Source of the DNA: Elymus sibiricus
Taxonomy: Eukaryota; Streptophyta; Magnoliopsida; Poales; Poaceae
Assembly: GCA_039707655.1 (NCBI GenBank)
Contig: CM077672.1
Coordinates: 353,878,031 to 353,942,030 of the forward strand
Direction of reading: 5' to 3'
DNA length: 64,000 nt
The notes under the pieces are model-generated. The model did not search any database and was not told the origin of the DNA. It saw only the letters and a program-made list of their open reading frames with translations. The position numbers were made by a program, and so were the translations under genes. Shown one piece after another: positions 44,990 through 55,440 of this stretch; within the stretch, counting starts at the first letter, position 1; each line of letters starts with the position of its first letter.

Positions 44990-47540
44990 GTGGACAACCG
45001 GGAGGCGACGAAAACGGCGTCGCAGGTGATTTCCACCACCGCTGAAACCTTCTTTCTCCATGTTCAGTTGCACATCTTATCTCTGCACGTACACCCACCT
45101 GCAGCAACTCCTCTCATTTTTCCATGTTCAGTTGCACATCTTATCTCTGTCCTTGCATTTTTTGTATGTCTACTACGTACAGTCCGTGTACTGTTTTCTT
45201 CTACCATTCTTTGTTGTATAATCTTTGTTAGTAAATGCCCCAAAAAAATTATGCAGCATGTGTAGAATGGAGAAAAGGGTACTCAGGGCATGGATGAGGA
45301 GGCTAAGCAGCAATTTTGCATCCCGTGCAGTTACAGAGATCCTCACCTACGGTGCTTTTATTAGTTAACTATTGACTATTGTGAATGCAGATTGTTAATT
45401 TTTCAGAATTTGTTTAACGAAATTACTGTGCACGCGACCCTTTGCGCATGACGATTTGCACACAACCTTGTGATCAATGGCTGCGGACTGCGGCCCACGT
45501 GAACTGAGGTGATCGATGGCTGCTATATATTGTCGTGTAGAAATCGGGCACAGCCCATCGTTTGGGTGGCAGTTCTCTTTGTTTAATCCATTTTTTAGCA
45601 GATGAGTTGTTATGCTTTTGTACTGTTTAACTTCCATCCCCAAAATATTTGGTAGATGACTATTGTATTGACCATGTTAGTCAGGGTAATGTGCATAAGA
45701 CCTTGCTGAAGTCAATAAGATCTATGCACATACAGTGAGTTAACTTGTACCCTTGCCTTGCTTGCTGAATTTGATTATTTTAGTAATTCAGCATTTCAAG
45801 TTATGCTCGTTGATGCAATCTACTCTTCATGACTATTCAATGGACTCTGCTTTGCAAATTAAACATTATTATTTGATTCTGAAGTGTATTGTTTCAGGAG
45901 CTACTTGTGGTAGTACTACGGTAAGTTGATGTGAAATCCTCCAATCTTGTTATCTAGGCAGATGTATTCGCTACTCTATATTATGAGTTGATGTGAAATC
46001 CCACAATTTTTGTTATGTAGGTAGTCAAAATATTTTCAGAGCATAATTGGTTTGATACGTATATTTGGCATTGCCAATAGTTGGCAAGCCAACATTTGGC
46101 AAAATGAAAAGTTGCCAAAAGTTGGCAACTTTTTGTGAGGTTGGCAAGAAAAGTTGGTAGCCAACCAATCACTAGCCAACATTTGGCATTTGCCAAATAT
46201 TGGCATGCCAACTTTTGGCATCAAACCAATCATGCTCTCAGTCTGCATACTTGTACAAGCATTTTTTTAATTGCAACTTGTATAAGCATCAGATCTTGGA
46301 TATTTTGATTCTCTTCTCAAAAAAATATTACATGGCAATAGTTAGTTTGATGTTGCTGCTGTACCAATTTGAGAATGAGGTGATATTAGCGGCACTATGA
46401 AGTGTAAATATTGAAGTAATTGTCCCTCCTCTTTTCTTGTATTCTTTTAGCTTAAGCTTGCCCTTTGTGACTGACCGCTCAATAAAATTTCTTCTGATTT
46501 TTTGTATTTTCTTTTCTCTAATGAGGGTCTGATGCATGACCAATTCATTTCTCCCTTCTATCAGATTGCCGGTTTGGTGACGACTTTCTGATAATTTGTA
46601 TGTCTTTTTGGACCGGTCATTAGTTTCTGAAATTAAGATACTGTGATTTGGGAGGAATAGATGTGTACGCACTGCTGTTAAATTGCAGGAGAGATAATTG
46701 TGATAATTTCCCTTTTGTGTATACTCTGTTCTACGTAATCAGATTCTCAAAGGTGTGTTGCCATCGAAGGTGAAGACTAGATGTTCTGCTCTTGTGTCTG
46801 AACAATCTGTAGTTGGCAGGAAGTTTTTTCTTAACAGTGTTCAGTCAACTTGCCCATGTTGTATATACAATATATACAGTTCCATTAAAATTGCTTCTAT
46901 GTTTTTCTTGTTATGAAAATACATCGGCTCATGGTCACTGAATAAACTCATGTTGACTATTGTCGGCGGAGGTGAAGATGTCGTGATATCGAGGTACATA
47001 AAAATGGGATCGAAGAACAAGAGAAGAGTTTGTGTTGGTGTTATTGCTTGTGTGAATTGTATTATGGTGCGCGCATTCTGTCCAACAGGATTTGGTTGTA
47101 AATCCTTATTCATTACTTCAGGTGTGCATTGAGCGTACATGATTGCTTGAAAATACCAATTACTCGGCAAGTTTGGATTATATCTAACTAGAACGACATG
47201 GACACTGCTCCATTGACAAGTTTTGATTTTTTTTCTAGCTACAACGGATTTGTTTGGGTACATTAGTAGACCTTCCAGACTATCTCATACATTTTACTCT
47301 GCGAAGTCGTGTGAGCCGTTTCATATGGTCGAGTGTCTATAATAGGTGAAATATGCTCAATGTCTAACTTACTTTCACATTTTGTTGTATATGGATCCAG
47401 AGCCGATGACGATGTTGTATATATGTATGTTACTTAAGTGTCAATCCGTGGGACGAAATTGACTAAGGTATGTAATGTGTTTTTGTTAAGTCTGTATGGT
47501 TGTGAAGTCCACTGAGACATGGTGCTCATGAAAAAACTAT
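44990..47540. other. Helitron interior without recognisable genes
   Basis: The DNA is AT-rich. A 29-bp direct repeat (tccatgttcagttgcacatc and the following bases) starts near 45058 and 45121. A MITE occupies 46039-46237. No frame shows family motifs. The stretch may be captured intron or intergenic DNA. Confidence 0.5.
46039..46237. mobile_element. MITE with 3-bp duplication TCA (PIF/Harbinger-like or unclassified)
   Basis: The ends are gagcataattggtttgat and atcaaaccaatcatgctc, an 18-bp inverted repeat with one mismatch. They are flanked by tca at 46036-46038 and 46238-46240. The interior is nearly all ttggcaa/ttgccaa words, so the 199-bp sequence can fold on itself. Confidence 0.82.
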
Positions 47541-47542
47541 AT

Positions 47543-48723
47543 CTTTTTTTTTGAAAAGGAGGATGACCCTCGACCTTTGCATCTGGGAGATGCATGCATC
47601 CACTTTATTAATTATTCACAAAGACCTTACAAAGTAATACATCAATATGTCTGAAGCCGTCATCTTGGCAACATCTGTCGCTACTCCTATCCATTGATGA
47701 AGGGTGCAGAAAGTGTGAGCCGAATACCCAGACCTCTCACCTAAGCCTAACATATAAAGTCGGAGGCCCCAACCAAGCCACACACCAAGTCTGGGGCACA
47801 AACCGGTCCGACGCACTCTCATAGGTCGTCGCCGCCGTCTTCCATCGATCCATCTTCAGAGCAGATACTGACGCATCGACCTTGTCAGGCCTGTTGTCGA
47901 CGCCACCACGGCGCCAGACAAAACCTCCTCCCTACACGCGTCAATCATCACACATCCGTCGCCGAGGCCTTGCCACACCATGCCGCCGAGACTCCACGTC
48001 GTCGATGCGTCACATGGAACGCCGCTCCACCGCAGATGCCGTCCACTGGTCCCTCGAGCCTATGCATACCTCCAAGAATGACGCCCCCAAGAGGGATACG
48101 GCACAAGAGCGTCGCCATCATCTGATCGATCGATCTAGGGTTTCCCTCAGAGGTGGCCGATAGGGGTCTAGAGCTTCTCCACGACGATGCCTTCGGGAAG
48201 GGGACGACGCAGAAAACGCCGCCATCGTCGGCCTTGGCAACGAGCAAAGAGTAGGATTTTCACCCGGATCCGCTCGAGGAACCTCCATCCAGCCTCGTGT
48301 GCACCGGACCGCCACCGATCACCGCCGCCGCGCATGGAGCAGGCCGCACTGGCCAGACCAGATCTGACCGGAGGCCAGACCACACTTACAGCTGATCCAT
48401 CCACCAGGCCCTTCATGCCGCCGCCGCCAATCCGAGATCCGACCGGCCGCAGAGCCGCCCGCCGCCGTCGTGAGGCGAGGCCCGCCCCCGCGCCGCAGGA
48501 CCCAACCAGCCATGCCTCCACACGCCGGGGGCCTCGCCCCACCCCAAGCCGCGGGAGAGAAGGAGACACCCCCGCCACCGCCATCTGCCCTCGGGCTTAG
48601 CCCGGCGGCGTCACGCGGCGGCGACGGGAGGAGAGGAGGGAGTAGATCGGGGCTCGGCGGCGGCTAGGGTAGCGGCCCGCCCGAGTCGCCCGATGCGGGA
48701 GCAACGCGGGGGTGTTGTGTAGC
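47543..48723 (-). mobile_element. Poly(A) retroposon with GC-rich body, copy 1
   Basis: On the minus strand the element ends CCTCCTTTTC followed by a run of A (plus-strand T run at 47543-47552). An AATAAAG-like word lies upstream near 47606. The flanks aaaaactatat (47532-47542) and aaaagctatat (48724-48734) look like an 11-bp duplication with one mismatch. The body is GC-rich, with several overlapping frames but no reverse transcriptase. It resembles the insert at 57457-58800. A 5'-truncated or non-autonomous LINE relative, or an old processed transcript, are the two options. Confidence 0.6.
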
Positions 48724-48805
48724 AAAAGCTATATGTAGTACAAATTAAGATTTGAAATAACTATGTCCTAACTAGGATGAAGGAGAATTTTTTTTCTATG
48801 ATTAT

Positions 48806-48833
48806 ACGTGCGTTGCACGTGCACACTTACTAG
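48806..48833 (+). other. Helitron 3' hairpin and CTAG terminus
   Basis: The sequence acgtgcgttgcacgt forms a 6-bp stem with a gtt loop. Ten bases later comes ctag, with t as the first base outside. This is the standard layout of a Helitron 3' end. Confidence 0.7.
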
Positions 48834-49057
48834 TTACTACTAACAAACGAAGCAAATGGATAATACAAGGATGTTTCTGCCAACAATGGAAATTACCAAG
48901 AAACACGGCCACTTTGCTCTTCTATTTGGGTTACATCTAACCAACATCCCTACTCCACCGGTGACAAAAAGAAGAAGAAGAAGAAGCAAAAAACAACAAG
49001 ATTTGATCAACCTTTAGTCGTTTACTTAACTTTACAGAAATTTGCTAAACGAACGAG
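48834..49057 (-). other. 3' flank of B-box gene 1
   Basis: No gene is seen. The stretch caagatttgatcaaccttta near 48998 is repeated as caagatttaatcaactttta near 52328 downstream of the second B-box gene, so both 3' flanks belong to the same duplicated block. Confidence 0.55.
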
Positions 49058-49672
49058 TCATGTCATGTCTTGGAGAAGATGGTGTCTTGTCTTGCGTGGG
49101 GTGGTGACTGGTGAGCACTCGCCCCAGCCCTCCGCGGCCGTCCTCTTCTTGCCGCGGCCACGCACCATGCACGACTCCACCGCCACCAGGAGCCTCGCCG
49201 GCACGTGCGCGCAGGCCTCCAGGCGCCGGAGCGCGTCGCCGGGCTCGTGGACGCCGCCGTGAGCTGCCACCTCCCACCACAGCACGGCCGCCATCGCGAC
49301 GCGCAGCGGCACGCGTGGCGGCCCCGCGGCGACCTGGGCCCGGAGCGCGCGGCCGGCCGCCGTGGCACGCCGGCGCGCCGCCCCCGGCTCGAGGCCCATC
49401 CGCCTGGCCCAGCCCTCGAGCACCGCGTCGCCCCGCGCGCGGCGCCTCTGGCTCTTGGCCGGCGGCGTCGCGGACTCGGCCGTGGACGTCCGGGACAGCG
49501 CGTCCTCGGGGCCGGGCGGCGAGACGCGCGTGCGGCGGTGGCGGAACGCGAGGAAGTTAGCGCCGTGCACCTCGGCGTCGCACGCCGCGCAGAGGAACGC
49601 CCCGTCGGCCTCGCAGTGCACGTCCGCTCCAGCGCCGCACAGCTCGCAGCGTGCCCTCGCGGTAGTACACAT
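49058..49672 (-). CDS. Single B-box zinc-finger protein 1 (BBX group V, BBX32-like)
   Basis: The frame from the ATG at 49672 gives 204 residues. I chose this start because the B-box follows at once, as in group V members; the open frame upstream is GC-rich 5' sequence. Zinc ligands fit C9, C12, C20, D23, C28, C31, H36 and H45 ([12 protein letters not shown] ... [13 protein letters not shown]). No second B-box or CCT domain is present. The C-terminal half holds [18 protein letters not shown] and [16 protein letters not shown], shared with the gene at 54321-54788. Such proteins act in the nucleus as adaptors that modulate light and flowering regulators. A TATA-like CTTTAAGTACG lies about 95 bp upstream of the ATG. 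The GC-rich single exon appears intact. Confidence 0.85.
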   Translation of the reverse strand: MCTTARARCELCGAGADVHCEADGAFLCAACDAEVHGANFLAFRHRRTRVSPPGPEDALSRTSTAESATPPAKSQRRRARGDAVLEGWARRMGLEPGAARRRATAAGRALRAQVAAGPPRVPLRVAMAAVLWWEVAAHGGVHEPGDALRRLEACAHVPARLLVAVESCMVRGRGKKRTAAEGWGECSPVTTPRKTRHHLLQDMT

Positions 49673-50167
49673 CCACGTCCCCGAGGCCGGCGGGCGGAGA
49701 GGCGGTCGACGGCGAGCGAGCGGGGCAGTAGCAGCGTGTTGTGCTTCCCCACGTCCCAGCGCGTACTTAAAGACGATCGAGGAGGCCAGGCCCGTGGGGT
49801 CGGCTTTGTACTCCGTGGCAGTTTCCGTGGATGCAATGCAAACGGCCGGAGGCGAGAGCGACGTTCGGCGGTCTGGCGAGGGCGTGGAGGGAGGGCCACT
49901 CTTTTTTTTTTTTTTGAGTGGCAGAGGGAGGGCCACTCGCGCGACTCCCACGTACCCTTCGGTCCATGACTGCGACCACCAACCACGGCCATGTGGGGCG
50001 CGCCTCGCGCTTGCGCAAGCTAGCGGCTGCGGTCGAACGTTGTGAGCCGCGCGAGTTGGAAGGGGGCTCCATCGGTGGGATGCGCCGACGCGAGGACGGA
50101 TGGGATGGCTAGAGTGATCCCTGGCCACGAAACCTCATCCCGCTCGGAGCCTCGGACTACCCACGCC
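49673..50167 (-). promoter_or_regulatory. Upstream region of B-box gene 1
   Basis: This region is GC-rich near the gene and holds a TATA-like TTTAAGTA near 49765. The part 49940-50160 is shared with 42830-43070. A 23-bp poly(A) insertion lies inside it at 49902-49924. Regulatory roles are inferred from position. Confidence 0.5.
49902..49924 (-). mobile_element. Tiny poly(A) insertion with 14-bp target duplication
   Basis: A T run plus gagtggcag (23 bp) is flanked by agggagggccactc at 49888-49901 and again at 49925-49938. On the minus strand the insert reads CTGCCACTC followed by A's. This fits target-primed reverse transcription that copied little more than the tail. Confidence 0.8.
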
Positions 50168-50181
50168 GGTCGCTATCTGCT

Positions 50182-50209
50182 TTTTTGTTTTTTTTGTTTT
50201 TGAGAAAGG
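50182..50209 (-). mobile_element. Tiny poly(A) insertion with 14-bp target duplication
   Basis: The insert (28 bp) is a T-rich run ending gagaaagg. It is flanked by ggtcgctatctgct at 50168-50181 and 50210-50223. On the minus strand it reads CCTTTCTC followed by an A-rich tail with two interruptions. Confidence 0.82.
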
Positions 50210-50463
50210 GGTCGCTATCTGCTGCGTGAGCTTCATCCGCTCGAACCACCTTGCTGGCAGCCGAACGCGGCGACCCAAAAACATGCCTAGTTTGAGTTAA
50301 TGGGCCATATGAAGTTTCAGTCTTGGCAAAAATAATCAAAAACTTATAGGGCATTTATTTATATTCTAAAGTTTAAATAGGATTTGTGGACAATTATTTT
50401 GTGCAATTAAAATGATCTAAACAAGCATAATGCAACTATGGGTTCAACATAAGCAAACTAGAT

Positions 50464-50480
50464 TTACCCGCAAAAAAAAA
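50464..50480 (+). mobile_element. Tiny poly(A) insertion with 17-bp target duplication
   Basis: Seventeen bases ending ttacccgcaaaaaaaaa lie between two copies of acataagcaaactagat (50447-50463 and 50481-50497). The CCCGCAAAA end matches the 3' end of the 85-bp insert at 56536-56620. Confidence 0.82.
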
Positions 50481-50862
50481 ACATAAGCAAACTAGATGCT
50501 TTCCTGGTTTGGTATGGCTATGGAAGTCCACTAATCTTCTTGAATTTCTGGAACCGTCGCATAAAACGATAAACTCAAAATTTCGAGGATATAATATCCT
50601 AAAAATATAAATTCGATACATGGAGGTTTTACATTTTTATGAATTTAAGAAGAAAAAACAATTGATTGTGATTAAAAGTGAGCAAGTTATCGATATATTT
50701 CAAATAAGCTTATAGAGTGGACACGTTCATTACTGTTGTTAACGAGCGTACAACCATTGGATAGCAGTTCCAGGCCAAGAAGAGGACACGTCAGCATCAT
50801 ACTTTTTTTAACTTGTCAACATCATACTTATGAGTACGCTTTCCAGAGGAAAAAAAAACATA

Positions 50863-51095
50863 GGGGCTACTTGGAATGCAGCCCCGATCCGCCACGCAAA
50901 AAAAATGGCGTTGACCCGAGCACGGGCGCCTATTTGGATCAGCACCAATTAATTGGCTAGCCCCAGGCTCATTCACTTCCCCCCGTTCATTCCGTGTTCA
51001 ATTTATTTGCGAGTGCGTGGCGGCCGATTCCTTCGCCAATATTTTGGCGAGCCGATGGTTGGCGTGGCCGCTACAGGCACAAACCAAACGGCCCC
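50863..51095. mobile_element. Possible Tourist-like MITE
   Basis: Ends ggggctacttggaatgca and tgcctgtagcggcc-side caaaccaaacggcccc are weakly inverted (ggggc-cgtttggtttg against ggggctacttgga). Flanking triplets are ata and tta. The match is partial, so the call is tentative. Confidence 0.3.
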
Positions 51096-52422
51096 TTAGA
51101 CACATGAATTTAAAAATGGCATTGGACCATCCTTGTCACTGAATCACGGGGAACAAACCAATTTAAGAGCAATTCTAGCATAATCGTCAAATTTTAAGCC
51201 TACAAAACCAATATGGAGTGCACTCCAATTTTTTTTGGAGGATCAAGAGCTATTGGGCAAAGTCAAAACCGTTAGAACACAACCTCTAGATTTCTTCACA
51301 TGTAGGACCCACTTGTCATTTTCTACAACATTTTTTGCAGAATGTGCCAGTGGACACACATCACAGTGGACCAGATGGAATAATGGACTGGATGGGGAGG
51401 ATTTTCATCGTTTCCGTTTTTCTATGACCCACCCTCGGTTGGTGGAGCCCAAAGGGGGTTGGATTGGGTCAAGCGACAATTCCCCAGACTTTTGTTTTGT
51501 TTTTGTTTTTGTAGTTTGTATTCGAACCATGGTTTCTTTTGTGTGTTCTTTCCAAATTAGAAACAAACTACAACGATAGATCGATAGGTCATTACAGAGT
51601 TCGCAAACGAGAAAGACATATCGATTACAAAATAAAACTAGAAGAACTAAAAACTCAGCATCACCATCATGAAGTTCGGACAACATACATCCCTAATTAT
51701 TATAGGTTGAGACATAGGTTCGCCGCTCGGCATTGCTGGAGAAGACGAGGGGAGGCGGGGAAGACTCGGGAGTCAGAGAAGTCTAGGGAGGCGCGGGAGG
51801 CAGGAAGGCTGGGGAGGTGTGGAAAGCCGGGGAGGCAGCGGCGGACACATAGCAATGGACTGGATGGCAGCGACACATCGGATTGGATGTATTTTTCACA
51901 AGGATCCCGTTGCTTTTCTTTGACACACACCCGAGTGATGGTACCCAAAGGATCTAACGTGTCTCCTAGGCGTTGTTGATGACATGACAAAATGGTGGAT
52001 CCCATAAAGGAGGAAATGGGCCAAAGAGACAACAACGAGGGGTCGAACTGACGGCAAGTGATGGAGACGGCGCACATATGTTTATGCCTAATTTCTTTTC
52101 CGCAAGAGTTACTGGCACAACTACAATTCAAGAAATTTCAGTGGCATAGATGAAAAAATGACTCTAAACAGTGGTACGGACCTTTTTTTTTTCTTTTTTT
52201 GTTAGGCGATTCATTCGACATTAATGATTAGCTTTGTTTAGCATTATTGGATACTAATCAATAATGGATTGACATGTCCTCGATGCATAGGTCAACGTGT
52301 TACCTTCTTTTAGAAAACCAAAAATTACCAAGATTTAATCAACTTTTACTTAGTATGGTGCCAGATCTTTTTGAGGGAACTTAACACAAGAAATTACAAT
52401 GGTTGCTGTGAATTACAATATA

Positions 52423-52666
52423 CTCCCCCCGGTCCTTTTTGCTCCGTATATAAAATTTGTCTGAAGTTTGATCAACTTTATAGAGAAGACTATCAAAATT
52501 CACATTACGAAATCAATATCATTAGATGAGAATGAATTTAATTTTATATTGTACTCCCTCTGTAAACAAATATAAGATCAGTAGATGTTGATATTTTTTC
52601 ATTTCAATATAGTCAAAGTTTGACTTCAGAAAGTACTTATATGCCAAGGAAAAGGAGCGGAGGGAG
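52423..52666. mobile_element. Stowaway-type MITE (possibly composite)
   Basis: The ends ctccccccggtccttttt and aaaaggagcggagggag are inverted repeats of the Triticeae Stowaway type, flanked by TA on each side (52421-52422, 52667-52668). Subterminal gtatataaaatttgtctgaag and cttcagaaagtacttatat also pair. An extra internal ctccctctgtaaacaaatat start at 52555 suggests part of a second Stowaway inside. Confidence 0.8.
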
Positions 52667-52746
52667 TACTGAACGAACAAACTCTTGTGGTGTCTTGTCT
52701 CGGCTGACGATTCAGCACTGGACGCAGTCCTCGGCGTCCACTGTGG
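52667..52746 (-). other. Displaced 3' region of B-box gene 2
   Basis: On the minus strand GAGACAAGACACCACAAGAG near 52686 matches AAGACAAGACACCATCTTC downstream of B-box gene 1. This DNA was next to the gene at 54321 before the hAT element inserted, with the join at cactgtgg. Confidence 0.65.
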
Positions 52747-52976
52747 CAGGGGCGGAGCTTCCTTAGGGCAAAACTGGGCCATGACCCGCCCAGGATTTGT
52801 GCCCATTTTATTTTAACTGTGCTTCGGAACCCAGCCCAGTCTACTAAATGCAGTTTATTCAGCACCCGGCACTGCGATCCAAGCCTGCAGGCTCCCTCCT
52901 AGTGGCAACTGACAAGCATGTACGGCAGCGAGCAGCCGGCGGCGAGACGCACATGCAGCCAGCACTGTCCCTTGCC

Positions 52977-53912
52977 ACTCTGCGTCTCTCTCGAAACCTC
53001 CACAGAACGCGAGAGGCGACCAGGAGGAGCGCCAGATTTCCTGTCCTTCCGCCGGCGACCTCGCCGCTCCTCCTTGCCTCCGATGGCCTGCTTGGCCTCG
53101 GGAGGTTGGGGGGAGCTCCGGGGAAGCACTGGCGTGTAGATAGTTTCCAGGGGGTGCCGTTGGGACGCAGGCGGCGGCGCCGCATCGGAATAAAGGTGCC
53201 CCGGCTTCGTCCGCGTTGCGTCAAGGGTCCTTCCTCTGGCGGGAAGCTTGTGGGTTCGTGGTTCCTCCCGCTCCATCTCTACTTCGGTGGCGTGCTGCTG
53301 CACGGAGTTTGGGAGCGAGTGAGGATTAGGAGTATTTTGCAGCGGGATTTAACCGGAGGTGCGGCTTGGGGCGGTGCTGATGGTGTCCTGCTTGGGATGG
53401 ATGGAATCCATGGCTGGCAGCGATTCTGGCTTGCGGCGGAAGGGCTTGGCTGCCTTCAACGAGGCGGAGTGGCGTCGTCCCCAGGCCCGGAGATGAAGGA
53501 GCTCGGGGAGTGCGGCCGCTGTGGCCGTTGCCTCCGGCCGATAGAAGCGTTGGGACCAGATCCGGCTCTTCGGAGCCGGTGGCTGCTGCGGCTCACTAAC
53601 GCCACTGTGCAAGGGGTTCCTTCAACTCCAGGTGAGCTGCTCATCCGTGTTTTTTCCGGCCTCCGGCGACGGTGGCTGGCCTTGACGCGGCGGAGCAGCA
53701 GAGTAACCGGAAGCAGAGAAGACCAAGGATGGCGTTGCAAAATTTCTTTGTTTGGGGTCCTCTGTGATGTATGGCGGAGCCAGCTGTACGGCTTGTATCC
53801 TCCCTGTATTTCCGTATTTGTACGTGTGCTTTCTAGGTTTTCTGTAATGTTTTCCAACTCGTATAAATACAAGTAACGTATGCCTACGGGCGTACGGTTT
53901 CAAAAAAAAAAA
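52977..53912 (+). mobile_element. Poly(A) retroposon or processed transcript inside the hAT element
   Basis: The 936-bp insert ends in a run of 11-12 A's and is flanked by agcactgtcccttgcc at 52961-52976 and 53913-53928. This is a 16-bp target duplication typical of LINE machinery. The body is GC-rich, then AT-rich near the end (cgtataaatacaagtaacg). One open frame runs across the insert (52848-53876), but it starts in hAT sequence and shows no family I recognise. It could be a retrocopied mRNA of unknown origin or a non-autonomous retroposon. Confidence 0.8.
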
Positions 53913-54138
53913 AGCACTGTCCCTTGCCCCCATAGCCGTCCAGCAGCACGGCAATGTAGGTCTGAAACGAGCTTTGCTGGCTGCTGAGCCGCACAATGTA
54001 TTTTTTATATTCCCAAAAAATCTCATTTATCATTCAATACCAATTTTCCTATAGGCTGGCTGTAGCACTTCGAATAGTCTTTCATCCTGTTGATGAACAA
54101 AAGTGCTACGCATTGACTAATGCCTACCAAAACAAATG

Positions 54139-54199
54139 CTCCCTCCGATCATATTACTTGTCGTAGTGTCAAAAATGGTCTTACATTTTGGGACGGAGT
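54139..54199. mobile_element. Short Stowaway MITE remnant
   Basis: The ends ctccctccgatcatatta and cattttgggacggagt, with gtcttacatttt near the right end, are Stowaway-like. At 61 bp it is shorter than usual. It lies within the hAT element. Confidence 0.65.
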
Positions 54200-54320
54200 G
54201 AATAATATGAATCGGAAGTAGTAGTATATATATTGTGGAATTTGAAAATTTTAGTTTTCTCCTTCGGACCGGCCCGCCCAACTTTTTCTTTGAAGCTCCG
54301 CCACTGCACTGTGGCCATCC

Positions 54321-54788
54321 TTACTTGGCGCGCGCGCGCCCGATCGCCGCCGCCACCTCCACAATGAGCCTCGCCGGCACGTGCGCGCAGGCTTGCAGGC
54401 GCTGGAGCGCGTGGCCGGGCTCGCGGACGCCGCCGTGAGCAGCCACCTCCCACCACAGCGCGGCAGCCATGGAGACGCGCAGCGGCATGCGCACCGCCGC
54501 GGCGGCGAACCCGACCCGGAGCGTGCGGCCGGCTGCCGCGGCACGCAGGCGCGCAGCCCCCGCGTCCAGGCCCATCCGCATGGCCCAGACCTGGAGCGCC
54601 GCCCCGCAGCGCGCGCCGACGTGGTCGGGCGGCGGGACGCGCGTGCGGCAGTGGCGGGACGCGAGGAAGTTGGCGCCGTGCACCTCGGCGTCGCACGGCG
54701 CGCAGAGGAACGCCGCGTCGGCCCGGCAGTGCACGTCCGCCCCCGCGCCGCACAGCGCGCAGCGCGGCCGCTTCGCGGCAGTGCACAT
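54321..54788 (-). CDS. Single B-box zinc-finger protein 2 (BBX group V)
   Basis: The frame starts [20 protein letters not shown] at 54788 and gives 155 residues, shorter than its paralogue by about 49. Ligands fit C10, C13, C21, D24, C29, C32, H37 and H46. The linker after the B-box is shorter, and the C-terminal block ([36 protein letters not shown]) is kept. It stops at 54321-54323 in RARAK-stop, where gene 1 continues with GKKRTAAEG; the reading is early by comparison. A TATA-like CTTCAAATACG lies about 150 bp upstream. The hAT element 14 bp downstream has replaced its original 3' end, so polyadenylation probably changed. Role as for gene 1. Confidence 0.8.
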   Translation of the reverse strand: MCTAAKRPRCALCGAGADVHCRADAAFLCAPCDAEVHGANFLASRHCRTRVPPPDHVGARCGAALQVWAMRMGLDAGAARLRAAAAGRTLRVGFAAAAVRMPLRVSMAAALWWEVAAHGGVREPGHALQRLQACAHVPARLIVEVAAAIGRARAK

Positions 54789-55440
54789 CTCCGCAGACGT
54801 ACGTACGTGCTACGGCTGCGCGTTCTTCCTTCTCGCGGGCAGGAGAGGAGAGACCGAGAGACACGACGAGGAGGCGGCTAGCTAGCTCGGTGCAGGTGCT
54901 TAGCTTGATCCCGGCCGGCGCGTATTTGAAGAGGAGGGATGGCGTGCAAGTTGATCCCCGGTGGACGTGCGTACGTACATGGGTGCAAACGGAGGCGACG
55001 CGGCGGCCTTGTTTGGTGTGGCGAGGACGTGGAGGAAGGGTGGCTTGGCGATTCCCCTGCCAAACAACCACCACGCCCATAGTGTGGCGCTGCACTTGCA
55101 CTGTTGCACAAATTAAAAGTGGCCGCGGACGTGAGCCGCCAGCTGGAGACGCGTACGTCCGTAGGCTAAAGTATCGAACTACTACTACTGTACGTGACCG
55201 GCTTCTGCCGCGCACTATCTAAACTAGACGATGCCCCGCGCGTTGCCGCGGAATTGTATGAAATAAAATTGTGTTGAACTAATTATGTAGCTACTGTCTT
55301 TACATTTTCTCCTATAGTAAGATAATTTGTTTACCAGTATTTTAAAAATAAATAAAAAATATATCTTGATCTATAAGTTTAAAATGGGACGAAAACAAAA
55401 TAAAATATGCATGCACAATTCGAAAGTGCTCTTCTCAGCT

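Larger units (their letters stand above)
43187..48833 (+). mobile_element. Probable non-autonomous Helitron carrying a gene fragment
   Basis: The 3' end has the expected layout: a hairpin (acgtgc, loop gtt, gcacgt; 48806-48820), then cacactta-type spacer and CTAG at 48830-48833 followed by T. The 5' end is placed at TCTATACTACTATTAAAAG (43187), a start I recognise from grass Helitrons. The base before it is T rather than the A expected for insertion at AT, so this end is less certain. No Rep/helicase is present. It holds a D3/MAX2-like fragment, a 696-bp tandem duplication, a MITE and a poly(A) retroposon. B-box-related flanks lie on both sides. Confidence 0.65.
50224..52420. other. Intergenic DNA between the two B-box genes
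   Basis: No gene is supported. Possible small elements include a Tourist-like MITE at 50863-51095 and a further tiny insertion around 50805-50814. Two diverged copies of a stretch starting caatggactggatgg or taatggactggatgg lie near 51381-51465 and 51853-51950. Much of 51700-51850 is purine-rich. Confidence 0.5.
52747..54306. mobile_element. hAT-type DNA transposon, non-autonomous
   Basis: The left end caggggcggagcttcctt and right end tttgaagctccgccactg are inverted repeats of about 15 bp. They are flanked by a perfect 8-bp duplication cactgtgg (52739-52746 and 54307-54314). No transposase is encoded. It contains a 936-bp poly(A) retroposon (52977-53912) and a short Stowaway (54139-54199). 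It lies 14 bp past the stop codon of B-box gene 2. Confidence 0.9.

Noticed and set aside
43433..45029. Plus-strand arginine/serine-rich open frames
   Set aside because: They are the reverse of the D3-like fragment and GC-rich duplication; none shows a family motif.
49063..50045. Long frames overlapping B-box gene 1 in other frames and on the plus strand
   Set aside because: The B-box ligands and paralogue similarity fix one frame; the others are by-products of high GC.
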